Source of the DNA: Bacteroides pyogenes_A
GTDB lineage: Bacteria; Bacteroidota; Bacteroidia; Bacteroidales; Bacteroidaceae
DNA: 64,000 nt
NCBI RefSeq assembly: GCF_048595595.1
Contig: NZ_CP184347.1
Strand: one strand, 5' to 3'
In this document: positions 1 to 8,971 of the stretch, one piece after another
Layout of the letters: each line of letters starts with the position of its first letter
Position numbering within the stretch: the first letter of the stretch is position 1
Notes under the pieces: model-generated
What the model was told of the DNA's origin: nothing
Database searches by the model: none
Seen by the model: only the letters and a program-made list of their open reading frames with translations
Position numbers and translations under genes: made by a program

Positions 1-639
1 TGCGCTCGAATTCCGTTTCTTGTGCCGTATTGGCGTTTTTTTATGTGTATACAGCAATAGATGTAAGGAAATGACGGATGACAATATGAGTAGCCCTATC
101 ATAGCGCGGTATCGGGACAGGAGTTTACGCAACATTCCCTTGGCTCTGGATAATTGTGATGAAGAAGAGTGTGGGGCTATATTTAACAATTGCCCGATTT
201 CCTTGTGAGATAATCCCTCCAATACCGCCAATTTGAAGATTTCACAATAGCCTTTTGGCAATGATTCTATCATCTCAAGCAGTATGGCATATGATGGGAA
301 ATCATTTGAATAAGATGGAGTCGGCGACTCTTCATATCCTTCTTCTTCTATACTGTCTAAAGAAACCGTGGTAATTGAACGACACTGTTCCAAATATCTT
401 AATGAAATGTTTTTCATTATCTTTCCCATCCAGCTTTCTTTTTTTTCAGTGGAGCGTAATGTTCCGATAGATGTGAAAATTACAATAAATCCATCATGTA
501 GAAGGTCATTTACTATTTGCTTGTCAGAAACATATTGGTTGCATATCCTTCTCATTCTATCCGCATAAGTTTTATAGAGCAGGCTTAAAGCCTGCCCGTC
601 TCCTTTTTTGCATAGATTTAGCAACTCTTCTTTAGTCAT
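1..639 (-). CDS. ECF-type sigma factor with C-terminal membrane segment (3' end outside window)
   Basis: The minus frame opens with ATG at 639 and stays open to base 1, so the C-terminus is missing (213 codons visible). The N-terminal part has the sigma region 2 pattern (LLYKTYADRMRRICNQY then a DLLHDGFIVIF segment). Residues about 115-165 have region 4 with a helix-turn-helix (LPKGYCEIFKLAV, then GLSHKEIGQLL). Unlike a normal ECF factor of about 185 residues, it continues into a hydrophobic segment (MIGLLILSSVISLHLLL) and a basic tail, suggesting a membrane-tethered or anti-sigma-fused factor. Sigma family assignment is firm from motifs; the meaning of the tail is inference. Confidence 0.8.
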   Translation of the reverse strand, partial: MTKEELLNLCKKGDGQALSLLYKTYADRMRRICNQYVSDKQIVNDLLHDGFIVIFTSIGTLRSTEKKESWMGKIMKNISLRYLEQCRSITTVSLDSIEEEGYEESPTPSYSNDFPSYAILLEMIESLPKGYCEIFKLAVLEGLSHKEIGQLLNIAPHSSSSQLSRAKGMLRKLLSRYRAMIGLLILSSVISLHLLLYTHKKTPIRHKKRNSSA

Positions 640-875
640 GCTTTTCTTGTATATTTGTATATGATGAGAAAAGAATGGATGACTACATGCCTGTCTTCTG
701 TTTTAATGTTTATTATAAGGTTCTCGTTTTTTACTTGTTGTTTTTTACAAGTGTATCAGGGGGAGGGCATCTGTTGTTTATAGTAAGTACAGTTTCCTTG
801 TGTTTACAGAAAAACGACCAAGCGGACATAATTTCATTTCTCCAAAATCAAGACCTGAATTCGGTAACGCTATTA
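640..875. other. AT-rich flank with a possible ORF interrupted by the IS
   Basis: A plus frame from ATG at 675 encodes a hydrophobic stretch followed by about 30 residues and is open to the IS end. If the IS and one ATTA copy are removed, the frame continues a short way beyond 2310 and then stops. This could be a small membrane protein broken by the insertion or just chance. No family was recognised. Confidence 0.2.
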
Positions 876-884
876 AGTCGTCCC

Positions 885-2192
885 TTAAAAACTATATTTC
901 AGCGTGAAGTTTGTAAAAGCGAACTTCACGCTGATTTTTTTTATAAGCCACAAAAGAACTCTCATCGCTCTTTTGAAGTTATATGCCGCCGCAGCTAATA
1001 AGACATTGATAGCATCTCCTTTGACACCTTTATAAAAGTTGCGAGATAATCTGTAGTCTTCTTTAAGATGTCCTATCGTTGGCTCTATGCCTGCTCGTTT
1101 ACAAAATAGTTTGTGTTTCTTTTTCTTTTGGTAGTAGGTGTCTTTTGCTTTAGGAACGTCCGGGATGAGTATCTTTGTATCCCCAATCTGTTTCACACCT
1201 CTATACCCTCTATCTGCTGCCAGGTTATTAATATGTTTCCCGGTCATCCTTTGGGTTTGTTCTAACGTCTTTTGTATGGTATGCCCATCGTATTCATTCC
1301 TAAAAGAGCATGCACCAAGAATAAGCCCTGACCAGGAACGAAGAATGGATACCTTATTACCAAACTCGTATTTCTTATGTTCCTTGCCTTTACTGATACA
1401 AACCACGTCCGGTTCGTGCAGAGAATATACTTTATTTTTTGACTTACGGTTCTGAGAAAGAACCCTGTAGTATAACTCAAACATCTTCTCATAGCCATTC
1501 CTTCCCCCTAGATTACGCTCGAGTTCTCTAACCAATCGACCTGCTATGGTTTTTAGTTGCCTGTCTGCCTTAAGGGCTTTCTTACGATTCTTGGGATGGT
1601 TACGAAAGCGCCGGGCACGGTAAATTCCTTTCAAGGTGCGTGTATAACTTTGCCGTAGAGGAAGAGACTTATCATGAACTATCTTCAAAACGTTTTTGAT
1701 TATCTTTTTATGCAACTTCGCATCTGTAGGATAAGTTATATTCTTCTGCTGTACAGTAGAATCTATGAAAGCCGTATCAAAATGGTCTTCATCATCCTTA
1801 TCCGTATTGACACGGATGCTCTCTGCCAATATTATTTCCATACCTTTCTCACCGATACGTTTTCTGAAGTGAACCAAGTCAGATGCATCACAGGGCTCTT
1901 TGGGAGTAAATTCAAGTTGTCCGCAAAAGTATTGGTAGTAAGCATTCTCACTCCATTGTAAAACCACAGTTTCATCAGACACATTACGCAAATGTTTTAA
2001 GATTAAAAGGCCACACATCAAGCGAATAGGATGAGCCGGGCGACCGTTCGTACTACAATACAAAGGCGAAAAAGCATCATCAAAACTCTGCCAATTAATC
2101 TTATGGCTAAGTTGGAAAAGGGGATGTTGATGATTAAGCATATCCTCCAAAGAAGAGAATAAAGAGAGCTGTTTAGATGTACGTTTTAACAT
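885..2192 (-). CDS. IS1182/IS5-type transposase
   Basis: This DDE transposase of about 435 residues mobilises the surrounding IS. The N-terminus has the DUF772 helical DNA-binding region (NGRPAHPIRLMCGLLILKH). The catalytic triad is visible as D in FIDSTVQQ, D in AADRGYRG and E in AGIEPTIGHLKEDY. I chose ATG 2192 rather than 2246 because the upstream 18 codons lie inside a perfect inverted repeat and do not resemble the family N-terminus. The frame is intact, so the element may be active. Confidence 0.85.
   Translation of the reverse strand: MLKRTSKQLSLFSSLEDMLNHQHPLFQLSHKINWQSFDDAFSPLYCSTNGRPAHPIRLMCGLLILKHLRNVSDETVVLQWSENAYYQYFCGQLEFTPKEPCDASDLVHFRKRIGEKGMEIILAESIRVNTDKDDEDHFDTAFIDSTVQQKNITYPTDAKLHKKIIKNVLKIVHDKSLPLRQSYTRTLKGIYRARRFRNHPKNRKKALKADRQLKTIAGRLVRELERNLGGRNGYEKMFELYYRVLSQNRKSKNKVYSLHEPDVVCISKGKEHKKYEFGNKVSILRSWSGLILGACSFRNEYDGHTIQKTLEQTQRMTGKHINNLAADRGYRGVKQIGDTKILIPDVPKAKDTYYQKKKKHKLFCKRAGIEPTIGHLKEDYRLSRNFYKGVKGDAINVLLAAAAYNFKRAMRVLLWLIKKISVKFAFTNFTLKYSF
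901..942 (+). terminator. Hairpin plus T-run inside IS end
   Basis: Perfect 11-base arms, agcgtgaagtt (901-911) and aacttcacgct (922-932), are followed by a run of eight T on the plus strand. It would stop transcription entering the IS from outside against the transposase gene, while also encoding the transposase C-terminus on the other strand. Confidence 0.6.
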
Positions 2193-2194
2193 AA

Positions 2195-2240
2195 ATATCT
2201 GCAAGATTTGTACTGTAAAGGTACGAAATCTTGCAGATAT
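2195..2240. repeat. Perfect 15-base inverted repeat at transposase start
   Basis: The arms atatctgcaagattt (2195-2209) and aaatcttgcagatat (2226-2240) sit just upstream of the transposase ATG at 2192. In mRNA read from outside the IS this would form a hairpin beside the start codon and could block translation, a known way IS elements avoid activation by read-through. Confidence 0.65.
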
Positions 2241-2334
2241 AAGCAAATAATTTGCATTGTAATAAGCTATAAATCAGGAGGGTATGGAGTATTTAAGGAA
2301 CGACTATTAAGTTTCGTAAAACGTAAATATTGGA

Positions 2335-2853
2335 TCATTCTTCGGCCATGCTGAAGTCTTTATCCGCAAACAAAGCCGCCAATCCCGATATTTGTTTGAG
2401 ACGCAGCAATTCATCTTTGTCCATTCCGAGATTCCGCCGTATCCAGGCATCGGACATACCCAAACGAACCAATTCTCCGACAAGGTTGGTCATAAGTTCG
2501 ATTTTATGCGTGCCACGCGCCCGGTTGTGGCGGATGGTAGAAGCCATACGGTTAGCAATGTCTTTGTCTATTACGGTGACAGGAAGCAATCCGTTCTCCC
2601 TTTCATAAATCCGGCGGGAGGAAAGCATCACTTTGTAGCGATGAAAACCGTCCACCAATTCATAGACGTCTTCTTCCTCTATATAGTAGCATACGCATGG
2701 CATCGTATAGCCGTCTTCCCAAATGGAAAGTTCCAGCAGCTCCATCTCGGGAGGCATTGTCACATTAGGGTTATATGCATTGGCACGCACTTTTTCCACG
2801 GGTACGGCAATCACCCTGTAAACGGGGCTGATATAAGGCTGTTTTTCTTTCAT
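2335..2853 (-). CDS. ParB/Srx-fold nuclease-like protein (IbrB-like)
   Basis: The 172-residue protein has the ParB-like core with the signature ELVDGFHRY near residue 65 and a helical C-terminal half (RLGMSDAWIRRNLGM) that looks like a DNA-binding segment. It starts with ATGA overlapping the stop of the PAPS-reductase-like gene, so the two are probably translationally coupled. The same pair is known as IbrB/IbrA in enterobacterial prophages. A chromosome-partition role is unlikely given the size and context. Function in this host is unknown. Confidence 0.8.
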   Translation of the reverse strand: MKEKQPYISPVYRVIAVPVEKVRANAYNPNVTMPPEMELLELSIWEDGYTMPCVCYYIEEEDVYELVDGFHRYKVMLSSRRIYERENGLLPVTVIDKDIANRMASTIRHNRARGTHKIELMTNLVGELVRLGMSDAWIRRNLGMDKDELLRLKQISGLAALFADKDFSMAEE

Positions 2854-4172
2854 GGCTCTTTTTTACGTTTTCGAGTTTCCAGATGAGAGGAATATTCGTC
2901 CATTATCCTTTTACGACGTTCTTGTTCCTTTTTGCCGGGAGCAAAGCCCATGTATTTGCAGTAATGGTCATTCTTGAGCACGCAGACGCACATGCGTTTG
3001 TAAGTAGGCAGTTCCCTGAATTCCGGCAGGTCGATATCGTCCATATAGTCCATCATGACAGGAAACTTGCAGGTATTGTAGTTGCTCGTAGTCATTACTT
3101 GTAATTCAATACCTCTTTCCTTGAGTTTCCCGATTGTCTCCATGCTCAGACAGCCTCCTTTAGTCTTCCAGAAACGTTTGCTGACGGAGAGTACTCGCAG
3201 GTAATTCTCACGTGTCTCTTCCGGCAAGGTGTCGAGCAAGAAGTACAGATACTGTTTCCATGTCATTCCTTCCGGCAATCCGGCACTCCGCCATCCCATG
3301 GCTGAAGTGTGGCCGTAGATGCCGGCAAAGTTGACTCCGTTGACACGGCACAGCATCTTGCCCCACATGTCGGGGTCTATCGCACGGTAAAGGTGCAAGG
3401 AAGAGATCGCTTGCGAGATGAACGGACTAGCCACCCGCTGTTTATTCAAGGGGACGCCGGCTTGGTAATAAAGGTCATACAAACGATTGTAGTCCCATTC
3501 GAATCGCCCGTTGGCGATCCAGATGTCGGTCGTTTCCCAGTCGTATATCGGATAAATATTGTATATGCCTTCCCCTACATTGTGAATCCATTGTGCGCGC
3601 CGGAAAGGGTTATAACCGTCTTTGGGGTGATAAATCAGTCTCCACCTGTTATAGCTTTCCTGGGTACGGATGCCTATCAGACAGGCTACACGGCGGACAT
3701 TTTTTTTCAAGCGGAGCCAGTGGGCAAAACTCTGCTGAAACTCGTAATCCCACATTTGCACTGTGTAATAGTCAAAATCCTCCATGCGGAAACATTCTTT
3801 GGGCATCGGTCTGACCCATTCGGATACTTCGGGGTCCCACGGTCTCCAGAAATGCTGATACATTGAGGTCGAAGAAGGTACTTTGACAGGAACACAACAG
3901 CGATAGACCTCGAGCAAATCACGATTGGAGGATAAGGTGCGATCGATGTATTCAGTTGTCAACGTATATTGTATTTCATAATCGAGATGGAACACGCCCA
4001 GTTTCGTGCCCGGTTTGTACCGGCGCAGGTATTCGATACAAGCGTTCAGAACGACGCTACTGTCTTTCCCACCCGAAAAAGCCACATAGACATAGTCGTA
4101 TGCGGAAAAAACAGTCGCAATTCTTGCCTGAAGCGCTTGATATACATTCTTTCGTGTCTCAATCGGCCCCAT
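2850..4172 (-). CDS. PAPS-reductase/ATP-pyrophosphatase family protein, DUF3440 type (IbrA-like)
   Basis: The 440-residue protein has the ATP-pyrophosphatase P-loop SGGKDSSV near residue 35 and a long DUF3440-type C-terminal part with several cysteines (CKFPV near 374; MCVCVLKNDHYCKYMGF near 395-411) that may bind metal. It belongs to the adenylate-forming PAPS reductase superfamily that also includes phosphorothioation enzymes such as DndC. It is not a normal sulfate-assimilation CysH because the neighbours are a GNAT protein and a ParB-like protein rather than cys genes. Its ATG lies inside the end of the upstream GNAT gene (14-base overlap). The specific reaction is unknown. Confidence 0.85.
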   Translation of the reverse strand: MGPIETRKNVYQALQARIATVFSAYDYVYVAFSGGKDSSVVLNACIEYLRRYKPGTKLGVFHLDYEIQYTLTTEYIDRTLSSNRDLLEVYRCCVPVKVPSSTSMYQHFWRPWDPEVSEWVRPMPKECFRMEDFDYYTVQMWDYEFQQSFAHWLRLKKNVRRVACLIGIRTQESYNRWRLIYHPKDGYNPFRRAQWIHNVGEGIYNIYPIYDWETTDIWIANGRFEWDYNRLYDLYYQAGVPLNKQRVASPFISQAISSLHLYRAIDPDMWGKMLCRVNGVNFAGIYGHTSAMGWRSAGLPEGMTWKQYLYFLLDTLPEETRENYLRVLSVSKRFWKTKGGCLSMETIGKLKERGIELQVMTTSNYNTCKFPVMMDYMDDIDLPEFRELPTYKRMCVCVLKNDHYCKYMGFAPGKKEQERRKRIMDEYSSHLETRKRKKEP

Positions 4173-4620
4173 TGTCGCTTCCTCCGGTCTGCATCAATTC
4201 CATTTTGACATAGATTTTCATTTGGCGAATAACCGAAAAGCCGGCCTTCTCAAAAATCTCCTGATCCCTCTTTTGTACAATGGCGTACACGCGCCCTTGG
4301 GAATAGTATTCTGGCAATATCCTCTCCAGTAATTCACGGAGCAGTTCCCCACGCTCCGTTCCGGAAGGGGCATAATAATTGTCTATTTTGAAAGAGGCCG
4401 AGTCTTTCTTTTCCAAAGGGATGAACGCCCTCAACTGTTTATGCTCCAACAGGATATACCAGCAATGACGGCTTGAAGTCTTATAAGGATAGTTATTGTT
4501 CTGACGCAGGGCGGAAACGCTCATAGCCAATGGCGCTACGAGCGTATATAATTCGGGGGATTGCCCTTTGAGTTTCATGACCTGACGCATCTTTTCCATA
4601 TGTTTTAAGGTAAACTCCAA
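4159..4620 (-). CDS. GNAT-like acetyltransferase, first gene of the IbrAB-like operon
   Basis: The 153-residue protein has an N-terminal helix, a beta-rich core and a C-terminal stretch (VYAIVQKRDQEIFEKAGFSVIRQMKIYVKM) typical of the last strands of the GNAT fold. I see no clean acetyl-CoA P-loop, so GNAT is a fold-level call. Three minus-strand genes overlap in series from here, which supports a single transcript started near 4700. Confidence 0.6.
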   Translation of the reverse strand: MEFTLKHMEKMRQVMKLKGQSPELYTLVAPLAMSVSALRQNNNYPYKTSSRHCWYILLEHKQLRAFIPLEKKDSASFKIDNYYAPSGTERGELLRELLERILPEYYSQGRVYAIVQKRDQEIFEKAGFSVIRQMKIYVKMELMQTGGSDNGAD

Positions 4621-4705
4621 CTACGCCTCTGTCCGCTTTATTCAAACATGCATCTGAAACAACCCGCAACTTCGGAAAGAAGCCGTTGTTCTATAACAAT
4701 CGTCA

Positions 4706-4737
4706 CAAAGGTATTTTTAAAGCTGCAAAAATGCAAA
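4706..4737 (-). promoter_or_regulatory. Bacteroides-type promoter for the GNAT-IbrAB operon
   Basis: Read on the minus strand there is TTTG (4737-4734), 20 bases, then TACCTTTG (4713-4706), matching the Bacteroidetes -33/-7 consensus TTTG and TAnnTTTG. It lies about 85 bases upstream of the GNAT start. Confidence 0.65.
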
Positions 4738-4739
4738 TA

Positions 4740-6164
4740 AAAAAGTTTGTTTTTGGTGTTCTGTCATTCCAGATCCGATGACCGACAGGTATGAAATCAC
4801 CATTAATAGGGATTGTTTTAATGTGGAGAATCACCGAACATTGCAATTCTTAAATATGTAGATATGGCACCTCTGCTGATGAATATAGTTGTTATCTGTA
4901 TGCGTCACGGCCAAATTCGCAGCACGCAGTAAGGTCGTATGTCTCACCCCTTTGCATCCACATCTTTAAAAAGCATTCATCCTGTCAGTATCGGTAGTCT
5001 TTCAAAGGAATTTCGTCCGTATTTATTAACAATTTTACGTTCGATTTTACAGCTTCAGCCGTTAATGATGTATTAAGCCAGTCGGGACAAAGTATATTTT
5101 CTGAAAGGACAAGACAGAACCGTGAGAGGAAATCAAGTACGGTTAGTATCATACCGTAGAGTGGCGAAGCTGGATAGTATGGTTAGCACAAGCGAACTGT
5201 TAGTAAACTTCGTAATGCCGCAAAAGAGTGGAAGATACTTATATACTCTCCCTCAAATGGGATGCGGTCGATTAATCCTTTCCATGGTAGGATTACACGG
5301 ATATAAGCACCGCCGGAGGATGAGACAGAACCTAGCCTATCCGTTAGTTATCTATGTGGAACATAGTAAGCCTTTATATCTATCTCCTGTCATATAAAAA
5401 ATAGCAGGTAAGCTGACAGCAATGAAAGCCGCATAGTGTGCAGGTATAAGATAACAGAAAAAGCGGATTGACGAGAGCCTTGAGGAGAACAGGCTGGAAC
5501 AGGAAGAGACGGAAACGGACACAGTTCCGATGCTTGACAGGAAAGCCACCAATTACGCTGTCTGACCTACGACATAATATCTGACACTCCATCTGCTTGG
5601 TTGTGATAACCGGGCAGGGGGATTTCCTTTCTGCATGAAACAGAAGGCATCGGATGTTCCCAAATTCACGCTCTGGCATGCCTCTTATGTATATCTGTCA
5701 GCGGATGCCCTGCTATAATCCGAACTGCCAGCCAGCCTTATTTTATACTGTGGAGAATCTACCAAGAATTTTCCCTCCGGGCAAAAATGCCTTTTGTATA
5801 TAAAAGTTCCTGTTATACCAATCTCCATTAGAGACTATTTTTTCAGAAGACCGCTCGATAGAGGTTTACGGCGCGAAGTTCGGCATCCGGGAGCGACGGA
5901 CAAGGTCATGCTCTGTTTCGGCGAGATTTTGCGGCATGGATGAAAAATCATCTTGAAAACTTTGCCTTCCGCCTCTTGACGATGCCACTGTAATGCGCAG
6001 ATAACCCCCTCGCGGACAGTTCCGAAAAGGAGATTCCAGGATAGGGAAATAAAAATTAAAACAAATTTTCAGATATGCGAACAAAAAGAATGACAGCAGA
6101 ACAAGGCAGGAGATGTGGTATTAGCCGCTTCCCCAATTTCCACCGCACAGGCTCTATAAGGGGC
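4740..6164. other. 1.4 kb without a supported gene
   Basis: All open frames here are short and look like chance. Around 5120-5390 the DNA contains short stem-like and GGAACATAGTAAGCC-like strings reminiscent of group II intron RNA, but in an order I could not reconcile with a real intron. The stretch 5840-6070 resembles non-coding sequence found ahead of cargo genes in Bacteroides conjugative transposons. It is probably mobile-element debris. Confidence 0.35.
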
Positions 6165-6269
6165 ATGAAGAAACTCTATTACGATAATGACGCACTTCTC
6201 GTAAGATGCGGCCAGTATGTTTATAATGTGACAAGCGAACCGTCAATATACAATCAGGCAACAATATAA
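6165..6269 (+). CDS. Short conjugative-transposon ORF (34 aa), possibly truncated
   Basis: This small frame begins MKKLYYDNDALLVRCGQYVY and ends soon after at TAA. It resembles small cargo ORFs of CTnDOT-type elements and lies directly before the frameshifted cargo gene. It could be a complete tiny gene or the start of a longer decayed one. The resemblance is from memory of the family and not checked by search. Confidence 0.4.
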   Translation: MKKLYYDNDALLVRCGQYVYNVTSEPSIYNQATI

Positions 6270-6280
6270 CCCATGCGGAC

Positions 6281-6890
6281 ATGAAACTGATAATATGGTC
6301 AAGCGAATATCTATTTGATGCCAAGGCGAGAGAGGAATACAAGAACTCGCAGCGTAACATACTCGATGACGAAGACTATAATGTCAGTGACACAGAATGG
6401 CAAAGGTCATCAACGACAATCTGTCGGACGAGCGCATGAACCTTGACAAACTAATTGACGGCGTTGTTATGGCATTTGCCGACCTCGGTTTCTGGAACGG
6501 CAGACGGCAGGGCTACACGATACTGGGACATAACATCAACGGCATATTCAGCGTGTCGGAAGATGAGAACGAATGGTACGGCGATGGCTTCAATATCCGT
6601 GGCAGCCTCTCACACCATGACGGCACCCACTATGTACTTTATCGTGTGGCGAAAGACATTGACGAGGCGGAACGCATAGGTGAACTAATTTACAACCGTG
6701 AAATAGACGAAGTCGGCTTCCGCAAAAAGACCCGTTCGCTCTATCCGTATGTGGCGGAGATTTACGGATGGAAAACAGAGCAGTTTGGAACGGCTTTCGA
6801 AAAAGCGGTACGACCGATGAAAGACTTCGGTATGGACTGCCCCTACAGCCTATGTTTCCATGAGGGATTACGAAATCCTTCATGGGAGCC
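6281..6890 (+). pseudogene. Frameshifted conjugative-transposon cargo gene
   Basis: The gene starts ATG at 6281 (MKLIIWSSEYLFDAKAREEY) and runs to DTEWQ near 6405. The reading then has to move to another frame, starting with VINDNLSDERMNLDKL, to continue a coherent protein through SLYPYVAEIYGWKTEQFGTAFEKA. One extra A in the run at about 6402 would restore a single frame. The C-terminus is lost at a junction near 6890, where unrelated sequence from the kinase-like pseudogene begins on the other strand. Protein function is unknown; it is a typical small cargo gene of CTnDOT-like elements. Confidence 0.6.
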
Positions 6891-8109
6891 TTGCGCCGTC
6901 TCTTCCTTTTATAACCGGAATATCCGTCCTGTTATACGGAATACTCCCTTTTATGACATAGGCTTCTTTTTTACCTTTATACTTATAAGCCAGTTGGGAT
7001 ATTTGAGTACGGAATTGTTGTAGCCCAAGTTTTTCATGCTCACCTTTATATTGAGAAATGAAATGATTATAGATGGAATCTTTATGAAACATCACAAAAC
7101 TTCCACGAAAATACCTGGTTATATGTCGGGGATGAATCCTGTCCATTTCATCTTTTGACAGATAATCTAGAAGTTCAGGAGGTTGGTAATTCAATGGAGA
7201 CATTTCACAGAATTCTTCTGAACAATATTCCTCCGGATAATTAGGAGTAATGGCTTCCAATGGTTCTGTTTCCAAAGAAAAATAATTCTATCCTATTTCG
7301 TTGTTGATAAACTCAAATGACAATCTTTGGGGCTTGACAACATACACCAAGCCATTGAATGTAATTCTATACAATGCTTTCTCATGAGACAAGTCCGCAC
7401 TTGTAAGGTCAAGCCAACTCTGTGAAAAGGCTAAAGCCGGAAGAAAAACATGAGACAAGTCCGCACTTGTAAGGTCAAGCCAACCAGCATCAGGGAAAAA
7501 GCGTGATTTGGGCTGTTGTATTTCCTCAGTAGTTCCAGCACATTTACAATATCATTAATATTATGCCATTCAGCATGAGTTGGAACCATTGTTGGAAATA
7601 ATTGTTCCTGTACTTCCTGCCATTGCAAAAGATTTTGACGACTCAAACTATTGTTAATATTAATCCAGTCTGTAATTTGCTGTTTCAATTCCATCGCATT
7701 AGGATGGGTGTCTCCATTGTAATCAGTACATTGTGGCAATAGTTTTTCCAAAGGATAGAGATATATGTCATCTGACATGTATTGACGTAGACTAATAACC
7801 GAATTAGGTATATATGTCTTTCAAATGATTTCATATCGCTTGTCAATATTATCCAAATAGTTTTTGCCATAGAATAGATATCAGCCTTGTATTTATCAGC
7901 ATGAACAACATCACGCTCCATCTGGGGGGGAGATTGTTCACTTCGCTCCGAGTTTTGCACCTACAGGAGTTTTTAATATTTTTTATTAAAAACAAGTCCA
8001 AAATCCGACAATACATAATTACTGGAAAAGCCACGCTACTCTTCAGGAACGACATCGTTTATTCCAAACTAGATTTTCTCCTTGTCAAAAAAGATACTGT
8101 ATTACACTC
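6880..8109 (-). pseudogene. Decayed protein-kinase-like gene
   Basis: Reading the minus strand from about 8100, the remains of a Ser/Thr kinase-like domain can be followed: NYVLSDFGLVF (DFG loop) near 8000, then DKYKADIYSMAKTIWIILTSDM near 7890-7830, with in-frame stops between. A frameshift near 7835 leads to TYIPNSVISLRQYM and the following helical part to about 7560. Another shift near 7520-7560 leads to EIQQPKSRFFPDAGWLDL, which continues to a TAG at about 7290. The same frame continues past that TAG into a 131-codon tail (LETEPLEAI ... KGSIPYNRTD) ending at 6880. The N-lobe and the HRD region are missing, cut off at the neighbouring methyltransferase. Confidence 0.6.
7383..7484. repeat. 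Direct duplication of 36 bases within the kinase-like pseudogene
   Basis: The 36-base copies at 7383-7418 and 7449-7484 are identical and begin catgagacaagtccgcac. The period is 66 bases, a multiple of three, so the duplication repeats the peptide WLDLTSADLSH in frame. Confidence 0.9.
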
Positions 8110-8946
8110 TTAATCACTAGCAGAGGATTCGATACGATAGCCCAGCATCGAGCTGAATCTATAGCAGACTTTCTTCATCCGTCCTAAAACCTGGCCGAAC
8201 AGGATCCCCCAGCGGGGACGGAAGAACTTCATGTAGTTAGCCTGTTCGATAAGGGCGAGAGAAGGAACCCACCGCGTAGGTAAATGCCCGTCACTGATGC
8301 CACTGCGTATTTCGGCTTTGTGCCCACGCAAGGAATCCGGTTTGAGACCCCGGCGATACATGGTCGTGCCGCAGACATCGAACCACAGCTCCCCTCCGGA
8401 AAAACGAGCGGCCACCTCCCGCAAAAAGAGGCGCACTTGCTCTTCGTAGAAATACATCAATACGCCTTCCACCACAAAGATGAAATCGCCGTCAGGATGC
8501 CTCTTCTTCAGCTCATCCATCCATCTTGTTTCCAGCAACGAAGCTGCCAGATAATGGTCGTTCACCGGCTCCGGTATAAGCTTACGCCGCAAAACGATGA
8601 CCTCCGGCAGATCCAATTCATAGAAGACGGTACAGCCATCATCCCCGATGCGTTGCGCCCGTGTATCGAGACCGCACCCTACGTTCACGACAATCGGGCG
8701 GTCATGCTCCGCAATGAACCGGCGGACAGCCTTGTCGAAATACCAGCCGCGTATCACGCACCCCACTTCACTCAACCGTGCCTCATCCAGTTTTGAATAA
8801 TCATATTCAATACTATCTGCCAACTTTTCGGCCATCTCATCCTTCAAGATGGCACTTTCTCCGCGACGGCTTTCCTTTGCCCGCATATAGAGCGGGATCA
8901 GCAAGGTTTCCGCCACGACATTATCAAACGCATGTTTCTGTTTCAT
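8110..8946 (-). CDS. LCM/TcmP-family SAM-dependent methyltransferase
   Basis: The 278-residue protein has the leucine-carboxyl-methyltransferase-type SAM fold: VVNVGCGLDTRAQRI near residue 86 (motif I), FYELDLPEVI, and GVLMYFYEEQV near 162. This family (TIGR00027 / TcmP relatives) methylates carboxylates or hydroxyls in polyketide and other small-molecule pathways. It has the same strand as the biosynthetic cluster and is separated from it only by an IS and the broken ZIP gene. It could therefore be the last gene of that operon before the IS landed 26 bases upstream of its start. Confidence 0.8.
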   Translation of the reverse strand: MKQKHAFDNVVAETLLIPLYMRAKESRRGESAILKDEMAEKLADSIEYDYSKLDEARLSEVGCVIRGWYFDKAVRRFIAEHDRPIVVNVGCGLDTRAQRIGDDGCTVFYELDLPEVIVLRRKLIPEPVNDHYLAASLLETRWMDELKKRHPDGDFIFVVEGVLMYFYEEQVRLFLREVAARFSGGELWFDVCGTTMYRRGLKPDSLRGHKAEIRSGISDGHLPTRWVPSLALIEQANYMKFFRPRWGILFGQVLGRMKKVCYRFSSMLGYRIESSASD

Positions 8947-8971
8947 CTCTTATTTATTTTCTTCATATCAC

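Larger units (their letters stand above)
876..2305 (-). mobile_element. IS1182/IS5-type insertion sequence, apparently complete
   Basis: The element is bounded by imperfect inverted repeats, agtcgtcccttaaaaact at 876-893 and its complement at 2288-2305 (16 of 18 match). ATTA flanks both ends (872-875 and 2306-2309), a plausible 4-base target duplication. It contains one intact transposase gene and a strong hairpin near each end, which is typical of elements that protect themselves from outside transcription. Confidence 0.8.

Noticed and set aside
2335..4172. Sulfate assimilation (cysH) or plasmid partition (parB) assignment
   Set aside because: The DUF3440-type tail and small ParB-like partner fit IbrAB, and no cys or parA genes are near.
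5122..5397. 91-codon plus-strand frame
   Set aside because: Composition looks non-coding, there is no family resemblance, and it lies in mobile-element debris.
5100..5400. Possible group II intron fragment (stem-like accgt/acggt, and GGAACATAGTAAGCC-like string)
   Set aside because: The motifs are in an order that does not fit an intron, no reverse transcriptase or domain V hairpin was found nearby, and the open frame through the region has no recognisable protein.
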